Of a DNA stretch of 64,000 nt, positions 55,905 to 64,000 are shown piece after piece. Where the stretch lies: the NCBI GenBank assembly GCA_017468085.1, contig JAFUJR010000010.1, positions 1-64,000 of the forward strand, in the 5' to 3' direction. The notes under the pieces are model-generated. The model was given only the letters and a program-made list of their open reading frames with translations. It searched no databases and was not told where the DNA came from. Position 1 is the first letter of the stretch. Each line of letters begins with the position of its first letter. The translations under genes and the position numbers were made by a program. The stretch is from Clostridia bacterium (GTDB taxonomy: Bacteria; Bacillota; Clostridia; Christensenellales; Borkfalkiaceae).

Positions 55905-57347
55905 ATGCAAGCTATGCAAAGGAAAAAAACAGATTTCACGGAGGGGAAGGTCTTTTTTAAGCTCCTCCGTTTTGTTCTGCCGATTATTGCAACCAATCTG
56001 TTGCAGACCTTTTATAATGCGGCGGATATGATTGTCGTCAGTCTTTCGCATGAGGAAAATGCGGTGGGCGCGATTGGGGTTACGGGCTCTTTTTTGGGCT
56101 TAATTTTGAACGTGCTGATCGGCTTTTCCGTCGGCGCGAACGTCGTCGTGGCGCGGGAAATCGGGGCGAAAGACAAGCAAAAAACGCAAAACGCCGTGCA
56201 TACGGCGTTGATCATGGCGGTCATCTTCGGTTTTGGCGGTTTGGCGTTGGGGATTTCCCTTGCGAAATTGGTGCTGACGTGGATGGGGGCGACGGGGAAC
56301 TTGCTTGACCTTGCCGCGCGCTATACCTATATTTATTTGCTCGGCGTGCCTTTTTTGGCTTTGACCAACTACTTGATGGCGATTTTCAGAGCGAAAGGGG
56401 ATTCTAAAACGCCGCTTGTCGTTTTGAGCCTTGCAGGGCTTTTGAACGTGGGGCTTAACCTCTTTTTCGTGCTTGTTCTTAAAATGTCGGTAGAGGGGGT
56501 TGCGATTGCGACGGCGGCGGCGAACGTCGCTTCGTTTGTGGCGCTTATTATAAAGCTCCGCCGCGACGATGACGATACGAAGTTCTCTTTCCGCAAATTA
56601 AAAATAGACAGGCAAGCGTTTAAGGATATCGTGTTCAACGGCGTGCCTGCGGGCATTCAAGGGGCGCTTTTTTCCTTGTCGAATATGCTTATTCAATCCT
56701 CTATCGTAACGGTAAACAACAACAGCGTGCCGACGGGGACGAAGTATGCGCCCGTGGTGAACGGCAGTTCGGCGGCGGGGAATTTGGAGAGCTTTGTGTA
56801 CACGGCGATGAACGCGGTATATCAAGGCGCGATTACGATAACCAGCCAAAACGTCGGGGCGAAAAAACTGCAAAGAGTAAAGCGCATTTTGTACGCGAGC
56901 CTTTTGGCGGTGGTGTGTGTGGGCGTAATTATGTCGGGGATTATTTTCCTTTTACACAAGCCTTTGTTAGGCTTATACGGCGTAAAGGCGGCGACGGACG
57001 ACGCTATGGCGAAAATGGCGTTTGATACGGCAATTACGCGGTTTCGATTTATTTTAATTCCCTATTTTCTGTTTGGGGTGATGGACGTTTGCGCGGGTGT
57101 TTTGCGCGGTATGGGCAAGGCAATCGTTTCGACGGTGATTTCGCTCGTCGGGATATGTTTATTCCGAGTGGTGTGGCTGTTGACGGTGTTCCCTGCAAAG
57201 CAAACGCTGGAAGTCATTTTCGTTTCCTATCCCGTTTCTTGGGTGCTGTCGGAAATCGTTATGTTTACGATGATACAGATTTTGCTTAGGCGAATGCTGA
57301 AAAAACAGGAAATGGAAAACGCTGAAATGGCAAATTTGGAATGCTGA
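55905..57347 (+). CDS. MATE-family efflux transporter
   Basis: A 480-residue polytopic antiporter with about twelve transmembrane segments and no extra domain. The N-terminus VFFKLLRFVLPIIATNLLQT followed by FYNAADMIVVSLS is typical of the bacterial NorM/DinF-type group. It probably exports cationic drugs or metabolites with sodium or proton exchange; the substrate is unknown. No leader hairpin like that of the other MATE gene at 380-2371 is seen. The start follows GAAGGCG, which is weak. A terminator follows. Confidence 0.9.
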   Translation: MQAMQRKKTDFTEGKVFFKLLRFVLPIIATNLLQTFYNAADMIVVSLSHEENAVGAIGVTGSFLGLILNVLIGFSVGANVVVAREIGAKDKQKTQNAVHTALIMAVIFGFGGLALGISLAKLVLTWMGATGNLLDLAARYTYIYLLGVPFLALTNYLMAIFRAKGDSKTPLVVLSLAGLLNVGLNLFFVLVLKMSVEGVAIATAAANVASFVALIIKLRRDDDDTKFSFRKLKIDRQAFKDIVFNGVPAGIQGALFSLSNMLIQSSIVTVNNNSVPTGTKYAPVVNGSSAAGNLESFVYTAMNAVYQGAITITSQNVGAKKLQRVKRILYASLLAVVCVGVIMSGIIFLLHKPLLGLYGVKAATDDAMAKMAFDTAITRFRFILIPYFLFGVMDVCAGVLRGMGKAIVSTVISLVGICLFRVVWLLTVFPAKQTLEVIFVSYPVSWVLSEIVMFTMIQILLRRMLKKQEMENAEMANLEC

Positions 57348-57370
57348 TTGCGGAATTTAGGAAGGAATAA

Positions 57371-57407
57371 AAAGGAAGTCAAGGACGGGGCTTGACTTCC
57401 TTTTATT
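57371..57407 (+). terminator. Terminator after the second MATE gene
   Basis: AAAGGAAGTCAAG / CTTGACTTCCTTT, a 13-bp stem followed by a T-rich tail. Confidence 0.9.
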
Positions 57408-57512
57408 ATATACGCGTGTGCGCATAAAAGAAAAATAAAAATAGCAAAAAAATGCTTGCTATTATTCGCGTTTTGGAATATAATAATATTATAAAAATCG
57501 GAGAACAAAAAA

Positions 57513-58580
57513 ATGTTAAGTTTTATTTCCGCGAAAGAAGCCGCTGAAAAATGGGAGATTTCCCAACGGCGCGTTGCAATTTTATGTTCTGAAGGGCGTA
57601 TTGATGGGGCTATGATGGTCGGCAATATGTGGATTATTCCAAGCACTGCCCAAAAGCCTATTGATAAAAGAACTATTCGTTATGAGGAAGAAACAAAAAC
57701 GGAATTAAAGCCGTTTTTGAAATGGGTTGGCGGCAAAGGACAACTTGTCAATGAACTTGAAAAGTTTTTACCTGTTGACGGCGAAAAAGTTTTGACAAAA
57801 TATGCCGAACCTATGGTTGGGGGCGGGGCGCTATTATTCAGTATTCTCTCTAAATACGATTTTGAAGAATTGTATATTAGCGATATAAACGCTGAACTTA
57901 TCAATGCTTATACTGTTGTGCGCGATAAGATTGACTTGCTTGTAGAGAAATTGACGGAAATGCAAGCCGTGTTTTTGCCGATGAACGAAAACGGAAGAAA
58001 ATATTTCTACTATAATGCAAGAGATAAATTTAATGCATTGCAATTATCGCAGAAAACTGCGGTGGATAAAGCAACATTATTTATTTTCTTGAATAAAACT
58101 TGTTTTAATGGTTTATATCGCGTAAATAAAAAAGGGCAATTTAACGTTCCTATGGGTGCATATAAAAATCCTACTATTTGCGATGAAAAGAATCTTCGCA
58201 ATATTTCCAACGCCTTGAAAAACATAGAAATTGTTTGCGGTGATTATACGCGTTCGGAGTCGTTTATTGATAACAATACGTTTGTCTATATTGATCCCCC
58301 GTATAGACCAATTTCGGAAACGTCTGCGTTCACGTCCTACAATTCCGATTCGTTTGATGATAATGAACAAATAAGGCTTTCACAATATATTGAGCGTATT
58401 GATAAAGTAGGCGCAAAAGTTGTTTTAAGTAATTCCGATCCTAAAAATGTGACTCCCGACGATATGTTTTTTGATGATTTATATAAATCTTTCAAAATCC
58501 ATAGAGTTGAAGCAACGCGCGCAATCAATAGCAAAGCGGAAAAACGCGGTAAAATCAGCGAATTGATTATTTGTAATTAA
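57513..58580 (+). CDS. D12-class (Dam/DpnM-like) N6-adenine DNA methyltransferase with N-terminal helix-turn-helix
   Basis: A 355-residue enzyme. Residues 1-45 form a MerR/excisionase-like DNA-binding unit (ISAKEAAEKWEISQRRVAIL, then GRIDGAMMVGNMWIIP). The methyltransferase begins at about residue 68: PFLKWVGGKGQLVNELEKFL is the D12-class SAM motif, YAEPMVGGGALLFSIL follows, and the catalytic motif is YIDPPYRP. It should methylate adenine at the site cut by the neighbouring nuclease; the site cannot be told from sequence. It heads a three-gene cassette with much lower GC than its neighbours, suggesting horizontal acquisition. Confidence 0.88.
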   Translation: MLSFISAKEAAEKWEISQRRVAILCSEGRIDGAMMVGNMWIIPSTAQKPIDKRTIRYEEETKTELKPFLKWVGGKGQLVNELEKFLPVDGEKVLTKYAEPMVGGGALLFSILSKYDFEELYISDINAELINAYTVVRDKIDLLVEKLTEMQAVFLPMNENGRKYFYYNARDKFNALQLSQKTAVDKATLFIFLNKTCFNGLYRVNKKGQFNVPMGAYKNPTICDEKNLRNISNALKNIEIVCGDYTRSESFIDNNTFVYIDPPYRPISETSAFTSYNSDSFDDNEQIRLSQYIERIDKVGAKVVLSNSDPKNVTPDDMFFDDLYKSFKIHRVEATRAINSKAEKRGKISELIICN

Positions 58581-58598
58581 AATAGAAAGGAGAAACAA

Positions 58599-59138
58599 AT
58601 GATTAAAAGTGGAAAAGGCGGCGGTAATACGCGTACAGGATTAGTTTTTGAGGGAAAAACAGACTTGGCTACATTTTTAAGTGAACAGCCCCATTATAAA
58701 ATCATAGACCACGATGTTTATTATGACGGTAAAAAGGTGGCAGAAGTATATAAAAAATATGCCTTTTATAAAGTGTTTTTGGCAAGGTTAGGAATTGATT
58801 GGACTCAACATATATCTAAAAGATTACTACCCGATGACAGTATTTTTGTTTTATTGAACAATGTATTGTTTATTGTGGAATGTAAACACCAAGAAGTTGC
58901 TGGCTCTGTCGATGAAAAATTGCAAACGTGTGATTTTAAAAAGAAACAATATAAAAAGTTGATGGCTCCTGCGAATATCGATGTGGAATATATATACTTA
59001 TTAGACGACTGGTTTAGAAAGCCAGAGTATGTAGATGTTTTGAATTATATTCAATCAGTGGGTTGTGATTATTATTTTGAATATATCCCCCTGTATAGGC
59101 TTGGATTACCTGTGCCCCCTGAACTTATAGAAGATTAA
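58599..59138 (+). CDS. Probable type II restriction endonuclease, PD-(D/E)XK fold
   Basis: A 179-residue protein. It begins KSGKGGGNTRTGLVFEGKTD, an arrangement seen in several small type II restriction enzymes. The likely active site is FIVECKHQEVAGSVDEKLQT (E-x-K with an upstream acidic residue in LLPDDSIFVLL), followed by FKKKQYKKL. Two methyltransferase genes flank it, which supports the restriction role. The start follows AAAGGAG. Its stop shares a base with the start of the next gene. Confidence 0.8.
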   Translation: MIKSGKGGGNTRTGLVFEGKTDLATFLSEQPHYKIIDHDVYYDGKKVAEVYKKYAFYKVFLARLGIDWTQHISKRLLPDDSIFVLLNNVLFIVECKHQEVAGSVDEKLQTCDFKKKQYKKLMAPANIDVEYIYLLDDWFRKPEYVDVLNYIQSVGCDYYFEYIPLYRLGLPVPPELIED

Positions 59139-59878
59139 TGAAAAAGAAAACACTTTTACAACCCGATAATTTTGAATTAGAAACAAATACCGTTTGGAGT
59201 TTTCCAAACCGTGGGAAATGGGCAACGCACGACGCGAAATGGCGTGGCAATTGGTCGCCTTATATTCCGCGGAATGTTATAATGCGATATTCCGTCGAGG
59301 GAGATACTGTTTTAGATCAATTTGTGGGCGGTGGTACAACTGCTGTTGAGGCGAAATTGACAAATCGAAATTTTATTGGCGTTGATATAAATCCCTTAGC
59401 AATAGAACGCTCTACTGAAAAATGTAACTTTGAGTATGATTCCCTGTCGAAAATTACATTTATGCTTGGCGACGCTCGCAAGTTGGATTTAGCGGACGAA
59501 TCAGTGGACTTGGTTTGTACACACCCACCCTACGCGGATATTATTCAATATAGTGAAGATATTGACGGCGATTTATCTCATTTGAAGATGAAAGATTTTT
59601 TACGTGAAATGGGGAAAGTTGCAGACGACACATACCGCGTATTAAAAAAAGGCAAGTTTTGCGCAATCCTTATGGGCGATACTCGTAAAAATGGTATGGT
59701 TCAGCCATTGGGATTTGAAATAATGCGCTTGTTTGAATTAGCAGGCTTTAAGACGAAAGAAATTATCATTAAAGAACAACATAATTGCAAAGCAACGGGC
59801 TTTTGGAAAACAAATAGTATAAAACATAATTTTTTACTTTTAGCGCACGAATATTTATTTGTATTTAAGAAAATATAA
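59138..59878 (+). CDS. Beta-class DNA methyltransferase (N4-cytosine or N6-adenine)
   Basis: A 246-residue enzyme. The order of motifs is circularly permuted relative to the D12 class: the SAM motif VLDQFVGGGTTAVEAKL (near residue 60) and GVDINPLAIERS, then the catalytic CTHPPYADIIQYS near residue 127. A Thr/Ser-x-Pro-Pro-Tyr-type motif is usual for N4-cytosine enzymes but is also found in N6-adenine members. The start overlaps the nuclease gene by one base. A second methyltransferase in the cassette suggests an asymmetric recognition site with each strand protected by a different enzyme. Confidence 0.85.
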   Translation: MKKKTLLQPDNFELETNTVWSFPNRGKWATHDAKWRGNWSPYIPRNVIMRYSVEGDTVLDQFVGGGTTAVEAKLTNRNFIGVDINPLAIERSTEKCNFEYDSLSKITFMLGDARKLDLADESVDLVCTHPPYADIIQYSEDIDGDLSHLKMKDFLREMGKVADDTYRVLKKGKFCAILMGDTRKNGMVQPLGFEIMRLFELAGFKTKEIIIKEQHNCKATGFWKTNSIKHNFLLLAHEYLFVFKKI

Positions 59879-59884
59879 GCAAGC

Positions 59885-59915
59885 AGACCGCCAACCGAAA
59901 TCGGCGGTCTGTTTT
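59885..59915 (+). terminator. Terminator after the restriction-modification cassette
   Basis: AGACCGCC / GGCGGTCT with a 10-nt loop, then GTTTT. Confidence 0.8.
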
Positions 59916-59925
59916 CCGTAACGCA

Positions 59926-59956
59926 AAAAGCCGACCATTTTACATGGTCGGCTTTT
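59926..59956. terminator. Bidirectional terminator, mainly for rpmB
   Basis: AAAAGCCGACCAT / ATGGTCGGCTTTT, a 13-bp perfect stem with a TTTAC loop; T-runs on both sides. Confidence 0.9.
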
Positions 59957-59982
59957 AAGCGTGTTCAATTAAGCGGTAAAAA

Positions 59983-60174
59983 TTATTCTGCGTCCGCTTT
60001 TTTAAGGGTTCTGATGCATCTTGCGCAAACGTAGCCGTTCGTTTCCTTACCGTCTTCTACGTAAGAAATTTTTTGTACGTTTACTTTGAAAGTTCTTCTC
60101 GTTTTACGGTTGGAGTGGCTTACGTTGTTGCCCGAAGCTTGACCTTTACCGCAAATGTTGCATACTCTCGACAT
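59983..60174 (-). CDS. rpmB: 50S ribosomal protein L28
   Basis: A 63-residue ribosomal protein: [20 protein letters not shown], then [16 protein letters not shown], ending [14 protein letters not shown]. Two CxxC pairs make it the zinc-binding form. The start at 60174 follows GGAGGTG. It is divergent from the asp23-like gene, the standard clostridial arrangement. Confidence 0.96.
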   Translation of the reverse strand: MSRVCNICGKGQASGNNVSHSNRKTRRTFKVNVQKISYVEDGKETNGYVCARCIRTLKKADAE

Positions 60175-60372
60175 ATTAAACACCTCCGTTTTTTGGGTTG
60201 ATTTTCGTTAGTTAAATGAGTTTAACCGATTTTTACGCCGTAATTTCCGCGCAAAAAACCGCGCTTTCAAAAACAAGCATAAATAATATATCATTTTTAT
60301 TTGCAAAATGCAATCAAAAACACCGCCTAAAAAGCAAAAAATAAAAATTTTCCAAAAAATTTGTAAAAGTAC

Positions 60373-60401
60373 TTGCAAAAGACAAGGAAATGGTGTACAA
60401 T
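60373..60401 (+). promoter_or_regulatory. Promoter of the asp23-like/fakA/recG cluster
   Basis: TTGCAA (60373-60378), 17-bp spacer, TACAAT (60396-60401). Confidence 0.7.
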
Positions 60402-60423
60402 GGTAAAGTACTTGGAGGATATT

Positions 60424-60780
60424 ATGGCAGTTAGTACAAACAATGCATACGGCAAAATTTCGATTTCCGACCTTGCTATTGCCAGGGTAACCGCGCATAC
60501 CGCGGCGGAATCTTACGGTATCGTGGAAGTTGCTTCTGCAGAACGCCGTTTGCCGAAAAGCCTTTCCAAGGCACTGAAAAATGAAAAGTGGGGTCGTGGC
60601 GTAAAAGTTACGATTGCCAACAACCGAATTCACGTTGACGTTTCCGTCGTTGTGAAATACGGCGTTTCTATCAACGCCGTTGCGGATTCTTTAAAGGAAG
60701 CCGTTAAATACAAGGTGGAAGCCTTCACGGGTATGATCGTCAATACCGTAAACGTAAACGTAATCGGCGTTAAATTGTAA
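60424..60780 (+). CDS. Asp23/Gls24-family protein
   Basis: A 118-residue protein of the Asp23/YloU family. GKISISDLAIARVTAHTAAE followed by SYGIVEVAS and the VDVSVVVKYGVSINAVADSL stretch are the conserved parts. Homologues sit at the membrane or cell envelope under stress, and YloU is regularly encoded next to fakA, as here. The start at 60424 follows TTGGAGG. Confidence 0.92.
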   Translation: MAVSTNNAYGKISISDLAIARVTAHTAAESYGIVEVASAERRLPKSLSKALKNEKWGRGVKVTIANNRIHVDVSVVVKYGVSINAVADSLKEAVKYKVEAFTGMIVNTVNVNVIGVKL

Positions 60781-60820
60781 TTATCGGCGCTGTTTCTTTT
60801 GACGGCGTCTTTTCCTATGC

Positions 60821-60913
60821 GCGAACATATTCCTATTATGCAGTTGCGGACAGCTTTCGTCCGCTATTCCTTAATGTTCGCATTGCTTCCCCGTAGTTCG
60901 CATTGTAGCGGGG
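60821..60913 (+). promoter_or_regulatory. Structured leader between the asp23-like gene and fakA
   Basis: Outer pairing GCGAACAT (60821-60828) with ATGTTCGC (60874-60881), inner GCGGAC / GTCCGC (60846-60864), and a second hairpin CCCCG / CGGGG (60889-60913). There is no terminator T-run. It may be a folded RNA spacer or an unknown control element. Confidence 0.4.
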
Positions 60914-60941
60914 ATATACAAATATTAGAAGGAGCATTATA

Positions 60942-62582
60942 ATGCACAAAACGATTAACAGTACGGAATTCCGTAAGATGATTTTAGTAGGCGCGAAGCA
61001 GCTTGAGCTCAACCGCGCAAAGGTAGACGCATTAAACGTATTCCCCGTTCCCGACGGCGATACGGGTACGAATATGTCCCTTACCATGCAATCGGCGGTG
61101 AAAGAGCTTGCGCTTTGCCAAAACAACGGCTTTGCCGAAATTTGCAACTGTGTTTCCAAGGGCGCTTTGAAGGGCGCGAGAGGGAACTCCGGCGTTATCA
61201 CTTCGCAGATTTTGAAAGGCATTTGCAACGTGCTTGGCAAGGCGGAAAAAGAAGTGGACACTAAGACCTTCGCTAAAGCGATGGAGCAAGGCACGAAGGT
61301 GGCTTACGGCGCCGTTTCCGTTCCCAAAGAAGGTACGATTTTGACCGTTATCCGTATGATGAGCGAATACGCGGTGAAGATTGCGTCCAAAAAGAAAAAT
61401 TTTGAAGATTTCTTCAAGGAAGTGCTTGCAGAGGGCGACAAGGCGTTGGCGCTCACGCCTGAGCTTTTGCCCGTTTTGAAGAAAGCCGGCGTTGTAGATA
61501 GCGGCGGTATGGGTCTGTTGACCATTTTCAAGGGCTTTAACGCGGCGCTTACGGGCGAAGAGGTTGCTGAAACGGTGGTGGAAATCAACGAGGGCGACGA
61601 GAGCGAGTTTGGCGACAATTCGGCGATTATCGGCATGGAATTGGGCGAAATCCAATACGCGTACTGCACGGAGTTTTTCATCATCAATCTGAAAAAGAGC
61701 ACTACGCTTTCCGCAATTGATAGATTGCGTGAAAAATTGATGGGGATTGGCGACAGCGTTATTTGTATCGGCGACTTAGAGCTTGTGAAGGTGCACGTAC
61801 ACACCAATCAACCGGGCAAGGCGCTTACTTATGCGTTGGAGCTTGGCGAGCTTGACAGACCGAAAATTGAGAATATGTTGGAGCAAAACCGTCAGCTCAA
61901 GGCGAAGATGGACGCAGAGAAGAAGGAAATGGGCATGCTTGCCATCTGTACGGGCGCAGGGCTTTCCGAAATCTTCAAGGAATTGTTCGTAGACCGTATC
62001 ATCGAGGGCGGACAGACGATGAACCCCTCCGCAAGCGACATTGCAAGCGCGGCGCAGAAAATCAACGCGGAGCATATTTTCGTGTTCCCCAACAACAAAA
62101 ACATTATTCTTGCGGCAGAGCAGGCAAAGAGCCTTATCGAAAACAAGACCATTCACGTTATTCCGACAAAGAACGTACCGCAAGGGTTTGCGGCGGCGCT
62201 TGAATTTAACCCCGAGGTCAGCGCGGAAGAAAACAAGACGAATATGATCCACGCGCTTGACAACGTCAAGGTCGGACAAGTTACCTACGCAGTGCGCAAT
62301 ACGTCGCTCAACGGTTTCTCCATCAAAGAAGGGGATATCATCGGCTTGGACGACAAAAAGGTGCTTGCAAAATCCAACTCCTTAGAGGAAACGGTAACCA
62401 AGCTCATTGGGAGAATGAAAGAAGATTTCCATCAGGTTATCACCCTCTATTACGGCGAGGACGTCAAGGAAGAGGAAGCGGAAGCGTTGGCGGAAACGCT
62501 TGCCGAAAAATATCCCGACTGCGACGTGGATTTCCACAACGGCGGGCAGGCAGTATATTACTATATTCTTGCTTTGGAATAA
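60942..62582 (+). CDS. fakA: Fatty acid kinase ATP-binding subunit (DAK2/YloV family)
   Basis: A 546-residue protein. Residues 1-200 are the DhaL-type kinase domain: VFPVPDGDTGTNMSLTMQSA holds the aspartates that bind magnesium-ATP, and GARGNSGVITSQILKG and DSGGMGLLTIFKGF follow. The middle domain and the DegV-like C-terminus (IGRMKEDFHQVITLYYGEDV, DFHNGGQAVYYYIL) complete the FakA layout. With a FakB lipid-binding partner it phosphorylates fatty acids for phospholipid synthesis; no fakB gene is in this window. The start follows AGAAGGAG. Confidence 0.94.
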   Translation: MHKTINSTEFRKMILVGAKQLELNRAKVDALNVFPVPDGDTGTNMSLTMQSAVKELALCQNNGFAEICNCVSKGALKGARGNSGVITSQILKGICNVLGKAEKEVDTKTFAKAMEQGTKVAYGAVSVPKEGTILTVIRMMSEYAVKIASKKKNFEDFFKEVLAEGDKALALTPELLPVLKKAGVVDSGGMGLLTIFKGFNAALTGEEVAETVVEINEGDESEFGDNSAIIGMELGEIQYAYCTEFFIINLKKSTTLSAIDRLREKLMGIGDSVICIGDLELVKVHVHTNQPGKALTYALELGELDRPKIENMLEQNRQLKAKMDAEKKEMGMLAICTGAGLSEIFKELFVDRIIEGGQTMNPSASDIASAAQKINAEHIFVFPNNKNIILAAEQAKSLIENKTIHVIPTKNVPQGFAAALEFNPEVSAEENKTNMIHALDNVKVGQVTYAVRNTSLNGFSIKEGDIIGLDDKKVLAKSNSLEETVTKLIGRMKEDFHQVITLYYGEDVKEEEAEALAETLAEKYPDCDVDFHNGGQAVYYYILALE

Positions 62583-62622
62583 GGAAAACTGCATAACAAT
62601 ACGATATAAGAGGAATACTGAG

Positions 62623-62662
62623 CGGGAAGGGCGGCGGCGCTTTTCCCGCATTTCATTTCTTA
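62623..62662 (+). terminator. Weak terminator-like hairpin after fakA
   Basis: GCGGGAA / TTCCCGC around a GC-rich loop, followed by ATTTCATTTCTT. The T-content is modest, so read-through into recG is likely. The remaining gap to 62796 shows no gene. Confidence 0.4.
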
Positions 62663-62796
62663 CGATATTTTAAGAGGTGGAGCGGGGGAAACCGACTAAG
62701 GGATTGGCGTGTGCGCGCGTCGGCGGAGCGTTCTGCGGCGCGAAGCGGATATATAAGGATAGGTACGGCGGATTGCCGTAAGAGGGAGCAAGGCTT

Positions 62797-64000
62797 ATGA
62801 AGCTTTCAAGTTTGCGTTCTATCGGTGAAAAACGCGAAAAGGATTTTTTGAAATTGGGCGTTGACGACGTGGAAGCACTCGTCCGCTTTTATCCGCGCGC
62901 GTATTTGGATTTGACGGAGCGCGCCTCGCTCAGGACGGCTTACCACAACGATATGGTGCTGGTTGCATGCCAAGTCAACCGCATAATGCCCGTAAATTAC
63001 GGAAATAAACGGAAAATGGTGAAGGCGTTTTGCTCGCAGGACGGATTTCCGTTCACCGTCGTTTGGTTTAATCAGCCCTACGTTGCGAATAAGTTAAAGG
63101 CGGGCGAATACCTTTTTTACGGGCGTGTGCAAAACAAGTTTGGGCAGGTTTCGCTTGTCAATCCCACCTTTGAGGAGATGGATAAAAACTACCGTTTGAA
63201 GGGGATCGTACCCGTGTATTCTCTGCGCGGCAACCTTTCGCAAAAGGTGGTGAGGGCGGCGGTGAAGGAAGGCTTGCAAAAAATCGATTTGCAGACGGTC
63301 ATTCCGTACCCGATTGTCAAAAAATACGATTTACCCGATTTAGAACGCGCCTTTTACGAGGTGCATAATCCTACCTCGCACGAAAATAAGGACGTCGCTT
63401 CCGAGCGCATCGCTTTGGAGGAATATTTCACCTTGATTTCCGCGTTTAAGCTGATCAAGGGGGGCAAAGAGGAGGTGCGCCAGCACCGCTATTCGGCGTC
63501 CGCAAGCGAGGTAAAAGAGTTTGCAGGGCGGTTTGGGTTTGAGTTCACGGACGGACAAAAACGGGCGGTGAACGACATTTTCGACAACCTGCGCGCGCCG
63601 ACGCGTATGAACAGGCTTTTGCAGGGCGACGTAGGCAGCGGTAAGACGGCTGTGGCGCTCTGCGGGATATTTATGGCGGTGAAGAGCGGCTTTACGGCGG
63701 CGTATCTTTCTCCCACCGAGGTGTTGGCGGCGCAGAATTACCAGGTGCTGCAACGGTATTTCCCCGATTATCGCGTGGGGTATTTGGCGGGCGGTATGAC
63801 GGCAAAGGAAAAGCGCGAGATGAAAGCGCGACTCAAAAACGGGGAAATCGATATTCTCTGCGGTACGCACGCCATTTTGCAGGAGGACGTGGAAACGCCT
63901 CGCTTGTCCTTTATCGTGTGCGACGAACAGCACCGCTTCGGCGTGGCGCAACGCAACGCCTTGGCGGAAAAGGGCGTCGGCACGGATATGTTGGTTATGA
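62797..64000 (+). CDS. recG: ATP-dependent DNA helicase RecG (5' part, cut by the window end)
   Basis: The first 401 codons of RecG, found by direct reading because the frame runs off the end. It begins MKLSSLRSIGEKREKDFLKL, the usual wedge-domain lead-in. RFYPRAYLDLTERASL and the OB-fold wedge follow. The helicase domain has Walker A LLQGDVGSGKTAVALCGIFM near residue 269, motif Ia AYLSPTEVLAAQNY, and the DEQH box in IVCDEQHRFGVAQRNAL. RecG reverses and restarts stalled forks. The start follows GAGGGAG. The C-terminal helicase half lies outside the window. Confidence 0.95.
   Translation, partial: MKLSSLRSIGEKREKDFLKLGVDDVEALVRFYPRAYLDLTERASLRTAYHNDMVLVACQVNRIMPVNYGNKRKMVKAFCSQDGFPFTVVWFNQPYVANKLKAGEYLFYGRVQNKFGQVSLVNPTFEEMDKNYRLKGIVPVYSLRGNLSQKVVRAAVKEGLQKIDLQTVIPYPIVKKYDLPDLERAFYEVHNPTSHENKDVASERIALEEYFTLISAFKLIKGGKEEVRQHRYSASASEVKEFAGRFGFEFTDGQKRAVNDIFDNLRAPTRMNRLLQGDVGSGKTAVALCGIFMAVKSGFTAAYLSPTEVLAAQNYQVLQRYFPDYRVGYLAGGMTAKEKREMKARLKNGEIDILCGTHAILQEDVETPRLSFIVCDEQHRFGVAQRNALAEKGVGTDMLVM

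Overview
The window looks like a piece of chromosome from an uncultured, probably gut-dwelling member of the Clostridia (Bacillota). The core gene order is clostridial: rpmE, yqhQ/prmC, prfA; yicC, gmk, rpoZ, priA, def, fmt, rsmB, rlmN, rpe; and rpmB, asp23-like, fakA, recG. The promoters are strong sigma-A type (TTGACA, 17 bp, TATAAT) and most genes have AGGAGG-like ribosome binding sites. I cannot name a genus from the sequence. No rRNA, tRNA, CRISPR array, replication origin or intact insertion sequence was seen.

Layout. 0-6 kb: the tail of a probable galactosyl-N-acetylhexosamine phosphorylase, a MATE transporter fused to a cytidylate-kinase-like domain behind a transcription attenuator, a decayed DNA methyltransferase, GTP-type PEP carboxykinase, and a small repressor/flavoprotein operon. 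6-12.4 kb: uvrB, uvrA and a small amidase. 12.7-15.1 kb: three reverse-strand enzymes. 15.3-18.6 kb: L31, a fused YqhQ-PrmC protein and RF1. 18.9-24 kb: a LysR regulator divergent from a small membrane protein, an aspartate-type aminotransferase and threonine synthase. 24-33.4 kb: mixed metabolic and RNA-modification genes (rlmD, an RluA-type pseudouridine synthase, luxS) and an oxygen-defence pair (superoxide reductase and a flavin reductase-rubredoxin protein). 33.6-36.9 kb: rpsU, then a tandem array of three divergent XRE-repressor/SLOG modules. 36.9-41.5 kb: pcrA and ligA. 41.5-45.9 kb: surface lipoprotein genes, one behind a promoter whose spacer holds a 12-G run. 46-55.8 kb: the yicC-to-rpe housekeeping cluster. 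55.9-59.9 kb: a second MATE transporter and an AT-rich restriction-modification cassette with two methyltransferases. 60-64 kb: rpmB, asp23-like, fakA and the start of recG.

The accessory signals that stand out are: (1) the XRE/SLOG array, where two SLOG proteins are about 93% identical but each module has its own repressor and its own operator sequence; (2) the poly-G promoter, which looks phase variable; (3) a family of roughly 120-bp fold-back elements that sit at gene ends throughout the window; (4) a 96-bp tandem repeat in front of priA; and (5) the restriction-modification island. All functional calls rest on reading motifs by eye. No database search was run.
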